Shown here piece after piece: positions 44,166-53,308 of a DNA stretch of 64,000 nucleotides; position 1 is the first letter of the stretch, and each line of letters opens with the position of its first letter. The notes below the pieces were generated by a model. It was given only the letters and a program-made list of their open reading frames with translations. It was not told the origin of the DNA and searched no databases. Origin of the DNA: Actinomyces bovis (GTDB lineage: Bacteria; Actinomycetota; Actinomycetes; Actinomycetales; Actinomycetaceae); assembly GCF_900444995.1 (NCBI RefSeq), contig NZ_UAPQ01000001.1, positions 372,001 to 436,000 on the forward strand, read 5' to 3'. The translations under genes were made by a program, and so were the position numbers.

Positions 44166-46742
44166 ATGCCTGGTCAGAACCTGACCCGCACCGAGGCGGC
44201 CGACCGCGCCGCCGTCGTCACCACGCAGGCCTACGACGTCGTTCTAGACCTCACTCGGGGCGAGGAGGTGTTCGGCTCCACCACCACCCTGCGCTTCAAA
44301 GCAACACCAGGTTCCAGCACTTTTGTGGACCTAATTGCCCCCAGCATTCACACCATCTCCCTGAATGGCCAGGCACTAGATCCCGCCGAGGTCTACGCCG
44401 ACTCCCGCATCTGCCTGACCGGCCTAGCCGCTGACAATGAACTCAAGGTGGAGGCCGACTGCGCCTATATGCACACCGGCGAGGGCCTACACCGCTTCAC
44501 CGACCCAGCCGACGGCCAGACCTACCTCTACACACAGTTTGAGGTGCCTGACGCCCGCCGCGTCTACCCCTGCTTCGAGCAGCCGGATCTCAAGGCGGCC
44601 TTCACCTTCACCGTGACCGCCCCGGCGGGCTGGACTGTCTTCTCCAACTCCCCCACCCCCGCAGCCCAGGCCGTCACCGGCACCGACGGCGCCCCTGCCA
44701 GCCGCTTTGCCTTCGCCCCCACCAAGCCGATCAGCACCTACATCACGGCGATCGTCGCGGGGCCTTACGTGGGCCAGACGGACAGCTACACCGCCTCTGA
44801 CGGTCGCGTAGTTCCCCTGGGCACCTACTGCCGCGCTTCCCTGGCCGAGCACATGGACTCCGAGGAGATTTTAGACCTGACCAAGCGGGGATTTGCCTTC
44901 TACGAGGAGCTCTTCGCCACGCCCTATGCCTTTGAGAAGTACGACCAGATCTTCGTGCCCGAGTTCAACGCTGGCGCCATGGAGAATGCGGGCTGCGTCA
45001 CTCACCGCGACGACTATATTTTCCGCTCTCGGCCCGTAGCAGCCCGGGTGGAGCGGCGTGCAGTGACGATTCTGCATGAGCTGGCCCATATGTGGTTCGG
45101 GGACCTGGTCACCATGAAGTGGTGGAACGACCTGTGGCTCAACGAGTCCTTTGCCGAGTACACCTCCACCCTGGCCACGGCTGAAGCCACCCGCTTCACT
45201 GAGGCCTGGACCACCTTCCAAGCCGCGGAGAAAGCCTGGGCCTACAACCAGGACCAGCTTTCCTCCACGCACCCCATCGCTGCGCAGATCAACGACCTGC
45301 ACGACGTAGAAGTGAACTTCGACGGCATCACCTACGCCAAGGGCGCCTCTGTGCTCTCCGCCCTGGTGGCTTATGTAGGCCGGGACAACTTCTTCAAGGG
45401 CATCGCCCGCTACCTGGACAAGCACGCCTACGCCAACGCCACCCTGGCGGATCTGCTCACTGAGCTTGAGGTCACCAGTGGCCGGGACCTGAGTGCCTGG
45501 ACCAAAGTCTGGCTGCAGGAAGCCGGGGTGACCGTGCTGCGCCCCAAACTGGAGGTGGACGAGGCTGGCATTATCACCAGCCTGACGGTGCAGCAGGAGA
45601 TTCCGGAGGGTTCTCCCGCGACCCCCCGCCCCCACCGCCTAGCCATCGGCTGCTACGACCTGGTGGACGGCGCCCTGGCTCGCACCGCTCGGGTGGAGAT
45701 CGACGTCGATGGCGCGTCCACGCCGGTGCCCGAGCTGGTGGGCAAGCAGCGCCCAGCCGTGCTGCTGCTAAACGACGAGGATCTTACTTATGCGAAGGTC
45801 CGATTGGACGAGGTATCCCTCAGCCAGGGGCTGGAACACATTGCGGCATTCGCAGGTTCTTTGCCCCGCTCCCTAATGTTGGCTTCAGCCTGGGACATGG
45901 TTCGGGATGGCGAGCTGGCAGCCACTGACTACCTGCCGGCTGCGCTGGAGGCCCTGAGCGTGGAGGAGCACTCGGGAGTAATCCAGACGCTACTAGCACA
46001 GGTATCCACCTGCTTGGGTGCTTATCTGCCGCACCCGGAGCGTGCGGGTGCCTTTGTGGCTACGGCTGACTCGCTGCAGATGCTGCTGGCGGCTGCGCAG
46101 CCGGGCTCTGACAAGCAGCTGCAGTTGGCCCGGGCCCTGGCACATACGGCAGTGACCAGCTCGCAGCTCGACGCCGTCGCCGGGATGCTTGCGGGGGCTG
46201 TTGTGCCCACGGGCCTAGTGGTGGACCAGGACCTGCGTTGGGAGCTGCTGATTGGCCTGGTGGCTGCCGGGCAGGCTGGCGAGGAGCAGATTGCTGCTGA
46301 GGCGGAGCGTGACGTCACCACCACTGGCCTTGAGCGCGCTGCCCAGGCCCGCGCTGCGATTCCCACTGGTCAGGCAAAGGTCGCTGCTTGGAAGGCGCTC
46401 GTGGAGGATGCAAGCATTCCCAATGAGACCCAGGTGAAGATGCTGCGGGGCTTTGGAGCTTGCTCGCGCAACCCTGCGCTGTTGGTGCCTTTCGTAGGGG
46501 CTTATGCGGAGGTTGTGGACGGCATCTGGGAGTCCCGGACCTTCCACATGGCGGAGAACTTGCTAGCTTCCCTGTGGAGTTGCTTGCCGGTGGGGCTGCC
46601 GGGGGTCGACGCCGAAGGCGTGCTGCGTGGCTGGCTGGACTCGCATGCTGCTGCGCCAGCAGCCTTGCGTCGCATCGTCTCTGAGAACCTCGACGACGTG
46701 CTGCGCGTAGCCCGAGCCCAGGAAACCGCGCCCCAGGGCTAA
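44166..46742 (+). CDS. pepN: Aminopeptidase N (M1 family)
   Basis: This zinc aminopeptidase removes N-terminal residues from peptides. The 858-residue protein carries GAMEN in FNAGAMENAG at about 271, the zinc motif HELAH (ILHELAHMWFGDLV) at about 303 and the third ligand in NESFAEY. The C-terminal ERAP1-like helical domain is complete. The ATG at 44166 has AAAAGGAGCTCAG upstream; upstream in-frame codons were excluded. It ends 24 nt before the inverted-repeat array. Confidence 0.96.
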   Translation: MPGQNLTRTEAADRAAVVTTQAYDVVLDLTRGEEVFGSTTTLRFKATPGSSTFVDLIAPSIHTISLNGQALDPAEVYADSRICLTGLAADNELKVEADCAYMHTGEGLHRFTDPADGQTYLYTQFEVPDARRVYPCFEQPDLKAAFTFTVTAPAGWTVFSNSPTPAAQAVTGTDGAPASRFAFAPTKPISTYITAIVAGPYVGQTDSYTASDGRVVPLGTYCRASLAEHMDSEEILDLTKRGFAFYEELFATPYAFEKYDQIFVPEFNAGAMENAGCVTHRDDYIFRSRPVAARVERRAVTILHELAHMWFGDLVTMKWWNDLWLNESFAEYTSTLATAEATRFTEAWTTFQAAEKAWAYNQDQLSSTHPIAAQINDLHDVEVNFDGITYAKGASVLSALVAYVGRDNFFKGIARYLDKHAYANATLADLLTELEVTSGRDLSAWTKVWLQEAGVTVLRPKLEVDEAGIITSLTVQQEIPEGSPATPRPHRLAIGCYDLVDGALARTARVEIDVDGASTPVPELVGKQRPAVLLLNDEDLTYAKVRLDEVSLSQGLEHIAAFAGSLPRSLMLASAWDMVRDGELAATDYLPAALEALSVEEHSGVIQTLLAQVSTCLGAYLPHPERAGAFVATADSLQMLLAAAQPGSDKQLQLARALAHTAVTSSQLDAVAGMLAGAVVPTGLVVDQDLRWELLIGLVAAGQAGEEQIAAEAERDVTTTGLERAAQARAAIPTGQAKVAAWKALVEDASIPNETQVKMLRGFGACSRNPALLVPFVGAYAEVVDGIWESRTFHMAENLLASLWSCLPVGLPGVDAEGVLRGWLDSHAAAPAALRRIVSENLDDVLRVARAQETAPQG

Positions 46743-46765
46743 CCACCCCCTCCCCGCCGCCTTCT

Positions 46766-46882
46766 CATTCGGACAACCAAATCCCATTCGGACAACGTAA
46801 AGCCGTTCGGACAACCTACGACCGCTGCAATGGTTGTCCGAACGGGCGAGCGTTGTCCGAACAGAGGAAGGTTGTCCGAATG
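46766..46882. repeat. Nested inverted-repeat array: three forward and three reverse copies, 19-bp period
   Basis: The 11-base unit RTTCGGACAAC starts at 46767, 46786 and 46805. Its reverse complement GTTGTCCGAAY starts at 46833, 46852 and 46871. Every step within each half is exactly 19 bp. The edge bases match in nested order: copy 1 with copy 6 over 13 bp, copy 2 with copy 5 over 11 bp and copy 3 with copy 4 over 14 bp. The whole could fold as one long hairpin with symmetric 8-nt internal loops and a 15-nt apical loop. It lies between the convergent pepN and PTS EIIC genes. Confidence 0.9.
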
Positions 46883-46950
46883 TGGGGGTGGTGCCCTGCA
46901 TTGACGCGCGGGCACTGGATCGGCACACGGCGCTAGTACAGACACACAAG

Positions 46951-46983
46951 GGGTCCCGGCCACCATCTAGGTGACCGGGACCC
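46951..46983. terminator. Hairpin between convergent pepN and the PTS EIIC gene
   Basis: GGGTCCCGG-C-CACC pairs with GGTG-A-CCGGGACCC around a 5-nt loop. It is 43 nt past the EIIC stop on the minus strand and can serve both genes. Confidence 0.7.
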
Positions 46984-47026
46984 ACTGTGTCAGCACCTCG
47001 AGCTTAGGCGCCTCTGACTGAGCGAC

Positions 47027-48505
<1,479 letters not shown>

Positions 48506-48592
48506 GTTTTTCTCCAGATTGGGTTCACGCAGCGACTTTGCTGCGCTCAAGGGAAGCCGCCCTGCTGGGCGACGACGCCGGGCCAGAGTGGT

Positions 48593-48608
48593 AGAGGTCT
48601 GGACCAGT
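48593..48608 (-). promoter_or_regulatory. dre-like operator 1, upstream of PTS EIIC
   Basis: AGAGGTCTGGACCAGT matches 13 of 16 bases of the DasR site ACTGGTCTAGACCAGT. On the minus strand it sits right after TTGACG-16-TAGCAC, i.e. over the likely EIIC start point. Confidence 0.7.
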
Positions 48609-48698
48609 GGTGCTAGAAAAACGCACAATTGCGTCAATTGTCAAGTGAGACGGAGGTGTTTCGTGCACGTTCTGTCAGATCGTGCTGCACAATAGGAC

Positions 48699-48714
48699 CA
48701 CGGTCCTGACCAGT
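48699..48714 (+). promoter_or_regulatory. dre-like operator 2, upstream of the GntR regulator
   Basis: CACGGTCCTGACCAGT matches 11 of 16 bases of the DasR consensus, with both half-site cores GGTC and GACC kept. It is 60 nt before the regulator start and may give autoregulation. Confidence 0.5.
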
Positions 48715-48773
48715 TGCGACAATGAGGTCAAGCCCCAGGCCACCAGACAATCACTCCTTAGATTCTCATAGCC

Positions 48774-49526
48774 ATGCCACCTTCAAGAGCCAAGTACGTC
48801 CAGGTGCGAGACCACCTTCTCAGCGAGGTGCGTTCAAACCTGAGCCCAGGCAGCCCCATCCCCTCGGAGCGCGAGCTCTGCAAGCTCTTCCGCGTCTCCC
48901 GAATGACCGTCCGCCAAGCCATTGACACCCTGGTGGTCGACGGCGTGCTGGAGCGGCATCAAGGCAAAGGAACCTTTGTGGCCCAGCCAAAGGTTGACCT
49001 ACAGGTGCGGCTGACCTCCTTCACCCAAGAGATGCGACGTCGCGGCATGGAGCCCGGCTCGGTCTTCCTGCTGGCCGAGACCATCCCTGCTTCCAACGCC
49101 GTCGCTGAGCAACTTGAGCGCGTGCCCGGCACCGCTGTCCACCACCTCCGACGTCTGCTCACCGCCGATTCAACCCCTATGGCCATCGAGGAGAACTGGA
49201 TCCCCGCCGACGCTCTGCCCGATCTGCTGGACGGCGCCCTGAACTTCTCCGTCTATGAGCGCCTTACTGGCGCCGGGCTGCCACCAGCCTGGGGTGAAGA
49301 CCTAATCGAAGCCCACGCCGCTACGATCGAGGAGGCTACGCTGCTGAGCGTACGCGAGGGAGCACCAACGCTTGCCATCACCCGCCGCACCTTCCACGAG
49401 CACACCGTCATCGACTACTCGCATTCCATCTACCGCGCAGACCGCTACGCCCTGTGGGTCCCGGTCGCTGTCCCTGCCCCCGCCGTCTCCCGTCCCACCC
49501 CCAGATCCAAAGGAGCCGCATCGTGA
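48774..49526 (+). CDS. GntR/HutC family regulator, DasR-like
   Basis: The N-terminal winged helix-turn-helix reads IPSERELCKLFRVSRMTVRQAI, followed by the wing GKGTFVA. The C-terminal UTRA ligand domain includes IEENWIPADALPDLL and HTVIDYSHSIYRADRYALW. DasR-type regulators bind glucosamine-6-phosphate or GlcNAc-6-phosphate and control GlcNAc uptake. Three dre-like sites around it support that role. The stop overlaps the first EIIB start (GTGA). It is divergent from the EIIC gene. Confidence 0.88.
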   Translation: MPPSRAKYVQVRDHLLSEVRSNLSPGSPIPSERELCKLFRVSRMTVRQAIDTLVVDGVLERHQGKGTFVAQPKVDLQVRLTSFTQEMRRRGMEPGSVFLLAETIPASNAVAEQLERVPGTAVHHLRRLLTADSTPMAIEENWIPADALPDLLDGALNFSVYERLTGAGLPPAWGEDLIEAHAATIEEATLLSVREGAPTLAITRRTFHEHTVIDYSHSIYRADRYALWVPVAVPAPAVSRPTPRSKGAAS

Positions 49527-49780
49527 AGCCTGACGTTCGGGCCATTGTTGCCGCCCTCGGCGGCGCGGAGAATATCGACTCGCTGGAACCCTGCACCACC
49601 CGCCTGCGTGTGGAAGTACTAGAGCCGTCCCGCGTGGACCGCACCGCCTTGCGCCGCGCGGGGACGCACGGCGTCTCAGTAATTGGCCGCGTGGCGCAGG
49701 TGATTGTGGGCCCCAATGCCGACCTGCTCTCCACAGATATAGCGGAACTCTTGGCCCCGCCGCAGCACAGCAAGCAATAA
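49523..49780 (+). CDS. PTS EIIB component 1 (glucose/GlcNAc type)
   Basis: This is a free-standing EIIB of 85 residues. The phospho-Cys is Cys24 in LEPCTTRLRV, and the C-terminal part shows HGVSVIGRVAQVIVGPNAD. The GTG start overlaps the regulator stop and has AAAGGAGCC upstream. It is a paralog of the EIIB 125 nt downstream; a dre-like site lies between the two. Frame-compatible codons upstream belong to the regulator gene and are excluded. Confidence 0.9.
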   Translation: MKPDVRAIVAALGGAENIDSLEPCTTRLRVEVLEPSRVDRTALRRAGTHGVSVIGRVAQVIVGPNADLLSTDIAELLAPPQHSKQ

Positions 49781-49816
49781 TCGCTGGACAGCCAGGCGCC
49801 GGCGAGTACTATTTCG

Positions 49817-49832
49817 ACTGGTATGGACCACT
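49817..49832 (+). promoter_or_regulatory. dre-like operator 3, between the two EIIB genes
   Basis: ACTGGTATGGACCACT matches 14 of 16 bases of the DasR site ACTGGTCTAGACCACT. It lies 74 nt before the second EIIB and suggests an internal regulated promoter for EIIB2-EIIA. Confidence 0.72.
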
Positions 49833-49905
49833 GACGCTCTGCCGGGCAACGTGGCCCACCGCAGCCAAAATCCCCCGGCACCGCCGGCCACAACAGGAGG
49901 CATCT

Positions 49906-50136
49906 ATGTCCCAGGCTCAGCAGATCGTCGACGCCCTCGGCGGATTCGACAATATCAATGAGATCGAGCCCTGCATCACCCGACTGCGCTGCGAGCTAGA
50001 GGACATCAGCCTCCTAGACGAGGCGGGCCTCAAGGCTGCTGGTGCGCACGGCGTGCTCAAGGTGGGCGACACCGTCCAGGTCATCGTCGGCCCCAACGCC
50101 GACACCATTGCGGAGGACATCGAGGACCTGCGTTGA
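49906..50136 (+). CDS. PTS EIIB component 2 (glucose/GlcNAc type)
   Basis: This is a 76-residue EIIB with the phospho-Cys at Cys23 (IEPCITRLRC) and the ending HGVLKVGDTVQVIVGPNAD. A second Cys follows at 29. The ATG has AGGAGGCATCT upstream. The stop overlaps the EIIA start as TTGA. Two EIIBs for one visible EIIC suggests that one partners an EIIC elsewhere. Confidence 0.92.
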   Translation: MSQAQQIVDALGGFDNINEIEPCITRLRCELEDISLLDEAGLKAAGAHGVLKVGDTVQVIVGPNADTIAEDIEDLR

Positions 50137-50588
50137 CCCTCACCGTAACCGCTCCCCTAGCGGGCAAGCTGGTCGCGATTGAGGAGGTCCCCGATCCGGT
50201 CTTTTCCGGCAAGTTTGTGGGCCCTGGCATCGCCGTCGACCCGGAACGCGACGGCGAGCTCACCGCAGTAGCCCCTATCAGCGGGCGGGTCGTAAAGGTC
50301 CACCCCCACGCCTTCGTGATCGTCTCCGACGACTCCAAGGGCGTGCTAGTACACCTAGGCCTAGACACGGTCCAACTCGCTGGCGAGGGCTTCAAAGTCC
50401 TGGCCAAGGAAGGCGATCAGGTCAAGGCTGGCGACCCTATGGTCACCTGGAACCCCGCACAGATTGAGGCAGGTGGGCGCAATCCCATTGTCCCGATCAT
50501 CGCCTTGGAAACCGAAGAAGCCGACCTAACTCTCCCAGAGCTTGGCTCCGCCGTCACCCCTGGAGACAGGGTGCTGACCATCAAGTGA
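50133..50588 (+). CDS. PTS EIIA component (glucose type, Crr-like)
   Basis: EIIA passes phosphate from HPr to EIIB. The 151-residue protein shows VAPISGRVVKVHPHAFVI and the phosphorylated His in VLVHLGLDTVQL (His74, with His59 as partner). It starts at a TTG that overlaps the EIIB2 stop, so the two are translationally coupled. It is followed by a strong terminator. Confidence 0.93.
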   Translation: MTLTVTAPLAGKLVAIEEVPDPVFSGKFVGPGIAVDPERDGELTAVAPISGRVVKVHPHAFVIVSDDSKGVLVHLGLDTVQLAGEGFKVLAKEGDQVKAGDPMVTWNPAQIEAGGRNPIVPIIALETEEADLTLPELGSAVTPGDRVLTIK

Positions 50589-50645
50589 CTCAGGGCTGCC
50601 CGGCAGCAATGTGCCGTGCAGCCCCGCGCTAAGCACCACCATCCG

Positions 50646-50692
50646 GCAGCAGAGCGGCCCGCTCCCCCTAAGGGAACGGGCCGCTCTGCTGC
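50646..50692 (+). terminator. Terminator after the PTS EIIB-EIIA genes
   Basis: GCAGCAGAGCGGCCCG pairs perfectly with CGGGCCGCTCTGCTGC (16 bp), extended by TCCC/GGGA near the loop. There is no U-tract. Confidence 0.75.
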
Positions 50693-50824
50693 GCTTGCTG
50701 CGCTGAACTAGTTGTGCCGGATTTGCCGCGCCTTGCTTAGCCGCGCCTTGCGTGGCCATGCCTCGTTCAGCTGCGCCTTGGGCCGCCGCGTCTTATTCCA
50801 CCGCGTTCAGCCCTGCCGCGGCCC
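50693..50824. other. Gene-free stretch with imperfect GC-rich repeats
   Basis: The motif GCCGCGCCTTG recurs in variant forms at about 50725-50800 (three to four imperfect copies). No gene is seen. It separates the PTS operon from the convergent malQ. Confidence 0.35.
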
Positions 50825-52990
50825 TCAGAGCTGCCGCTGCGCCAACTCGTCCCGCACCGCTGCCAGCAGGCTGCCAAGGCGCACAGAGTTGGGGAGGTCC
50901 TCCACCAAGACTGCCTCACCCGAGCCATCCGCCAGCGGAATCCGCCAGTTCGGGTACTCCTTGTCTGTGCCAGGCTGGTTCTGGGTGCGCCGCTCGCCTA
51001 CGCCGTCGACCAGAGAGACGCCAATCAACGCTGACGGCGTGCGCACCACATAGCGATGCAGGGCCTCCACAATCTCCCGCTCAGTTGGCTCCTCGCCTAG
51101 CAGGCCGTGCTCTCGCAGGCGCGCAATCATGCGGTCGCGCTCGACACGAGCCTCCGCCCGCACCTGCTCCACAGGGTCCGTAAGCAAGCCCAGGCGCTGA
51201 CGCAACTCCACATGCTCGTCCGCCAGGTAGCCGGCAGTAGGCGGCAAGTCGTGCGTGTTCACCGTAGACAGAGCTAGACGCCGGTAGGCCTCAGGCTGCA
51301 GCGGCCAGCCGTCCCCCTGCTTCTCAAACCAGAGCACTGAAGTGCCCAAGACTCCCCGGGCAGTCAGGTACTCGCGAGCCCACGGCTCCACGGTGCCCAG
51401 GTCTTCACCAATGACGACGGCGCCAGCCCGGTGCGCTTCCAGCAGCAGCACTCCCACCATCGCCTCGTGGTCGTAACGGACGTAGGCACCCTGGTCGGCG
51501 CCCATGCCTTCGGGAATCCACCACAGGCGGAACAGCCCAATCACATGGTCCACCCGCAAGGCTCCGGCATGACGCAGAACCGTGCGCACCATCTCCCGCA
51601 GGGGCCTAAAGGCGCTCTCCGCAAGGTACTTGGGGCTCCACGGCGGCTGGGACCAGTTCTGCCCCAGCTGGTTGTACATATCCGGCGGAGCACCAACGTG
51701 AATACCAGCAGCAAAGGCATCAGGCATGGACCAGACATCGGCGCCACGCGGGTGCACTCCCACTGCCAGGTCATCCATGATGCCCAGCGCCATGCCTGCG
51801 GCCAGTGCTTGCTGCTGCGCGCGTTCAAGCTGCTCGTCGATAACCCACTGCATCCAGGCGTAGAACTCAATTCGGTCAGCCAGACTGCGGGCCTCGTTGG
51901 CCACATGCGCCGAGCTAGCGTCTTTGAGGTTGGCGGGCCAGGTGGCCATATCCCCGTACTTTTCCGTCAGCGCGCACCAGAGTGCAAAACGCTCCAGCCC
52001 ATCCCCCTGCTCCGCCCGGAAGCGCTCAAAGTCCCGTTGGCGGGCGCGGGAGCGGCCAGCAGAGAAAATGACTTCCAGGGCTTCCCGCTTGGCCTTCCAC
52101 ACCTCGTCGCGGTCAATGGGGGTGGTCTCTAGGTTGCGGTCACGCACTTCTTGCTGAGCCCACTGCACCAAGGAGCGGCGCGGGCCAGATAAGCGAGCAA
52201 CTTCTAGAATATTTTCTGGGCGAATGTAGATCGGGTTCACGAAGCGGCGAGTGACCGGCAGATATGGCGACGCCGTCATTGGCCCGGCAGGCTCAGCTGC
52301 GTGCAGCGGGTTGATGAGCAGGAAGTCTGCGCCCTCGTCCCCCAGGAAGCCGGCCAGTTCCGTGAGGTCGTCGGCGTCGCCAATTCCCCAGGAGGCTCGC
52401 GAGCGCACCGAGTAGAGCTGCGCCATAACGCCCCAACCGCGCTCCCCCAGCGCCTGCGGCAGTTCCAGATGGTCCGGGGTGATGGCTAGTGGCGCAGTGA
52501 CCGTGCGGGCGGGCTCAGCCCCCTTGGCGCGGATCTCCGCTACCAGGGTGTGCCAGCCCAGGGGCAGATCGGTAGGGAGGTCAAAGGCGGCGCGACCGGT
52601 TAGCACGCCGTCGACTACACGGGCCCGCGTCCAGTCGTCGGTCTGCTTGAGCCAGCGCTCGCCGCCTTCTTCCAGCTCCACGTGGACGGAGACATCGGCG
52701 CCGTCGGGCACGTGCACGCGCACGGTCTCGGCCTTGCCGCGGCGGGTCACGATGCAGGCGGGTAGGGCCTGGCGCCAGGGGGCCAGGTCGGCGTCGGTGA
52801 GGGAGGCCGCGATTTCCTCCTCAGTGGTGGCGGCGATGCCTAGGGCCCCAAGCACGGCCTCCAGGGTCTGTCTTGAGGGTGAGGCTAGGTTGCCGTGGTA
52901 GTCCCAGTACTCGGTGGATACGCCGTGCAGGTCGGCTAGGCGGATCAGGCTTTCACTGGGGGCTTGGGCAGATACGTTGGGCTGGGACAT
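50825..52990 (-). CDS. malQ: 4-alpha-glucanotransferase (amylomaltase)
   Basis: MalQ (GH77) disproportionates maltodextrins. The 721-residue protein has an N-terminal beta-sandwich extension of ~170 residues, then RASWGIGDADDL, the nucleophile Asp in LRVDHVIGLFRLWWIP, the acid/base Glu in VVIGEDLGTVEP, and NTHDLPPTAGYL. Codons upstream of the ATG at 52990 are in frame but not conserved in character. It is divergent from ptsI. Confidence 0.94.
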   Translation of the reverse strand: MSQPNVSAQAPSESLIRLADLHGVSTEYWDYHGNLASPSRQTLEAVLGALGIAATTEEEIAASLTDADLAPWRQALPACIVTRRGKAETVRVHVPDGADVSVHVELEEGGERWLKQTDDWTRARVVDGVLTGRAAFDLPTDLPLGWHTLVAEIRAKGAEPARTVTAPLAITPDHLELPQALGERGWGVMAQLYSVRSRASWGIGDADDLTELAGFLGDEGADFLLINPLHAAEPAGPMTASPYLPVTRRFVNPIYIRPENILEVARLSGPRRSLVQWAQQEVRDRNLETTPIDRDEVWKAKREALEVIFSAGRSRARQRDFERFRAEQGDGLERFALWCALTEKYGDMATWPANLKDASSAHVANEARSLADRIEFYAWMQWVIDEQLERAQQQALAAGMALGIMDDLAVGVHPRGADVWSMPDAFAAGIHVGAPPDMYNQLGQNWSQPPWSPKYLAESAFRPLREMVRTVLRHAGALRVDHVIGLFRLWWIPEGMGADQGAYVRYDHEAMVGVLLLEAHRAGAVVIGEDLGTVEPWAREYLTARGVLGTSVLWFEKQGDGWPLQPEAYRRLALSTVNTHDLPPTAGYLADEHVELRQRLGLLTDPVEQVRAEARVERDRMIARLREHGLLGEEPTEREIVEALHRYVVRTPSALIGVSLVDGVGERRTQNQPGTDKEYPNWRIPLADGSGEAVLVEDLPNSVRLGSLLAAVRDELAQRQL

Positions 52991-53308
52991 CGCGTATGAG
53001 GCCTCATTGCTCTCGCGCGCGGTGCGCGCTCGGTGGACGGGAAGGGCGGGTGACGGACGGGGCCGCCGTACCAGACTCAAGCATGCCGCGCCCTGCAATG
53101 GATTGCACGCCGCACCCCAACATTCAGACAGACAATAATGCAAAGCTTTCAGGTCCTTGCTGCCCGCCGCTTGGGTCATTCCACGCAGTCGCGGGGGCCG
53201 GAATCGGTAGTTATCCTCAGCGCAGAACCGCCACCGTGTCCCACGTCTCAGGGCACAATGGGCCGAAGTTCGTTAATACGCGCTAGCCAGCCGACCCAAG
53301 GAGCACCG
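52991..53308. other. Divergent intergenic region between malQ and ptsI
   Basis: The region must hold both promoters, but I cannot assign them with confidence. An AT-rich patch (GACAATAATG) at about 53131 and TTAATACG near 53274 are the best -10 candidates. I found no dre-like site here. AAGGAG precedes ptsI. Confidence 0.35.

Noticed and set aside
46766-46882. CRISPR array
   Set aside because: The units are 11 bp with 8-bp gaps and half are inverted; no spacers of CRISPR length and no cas genes.
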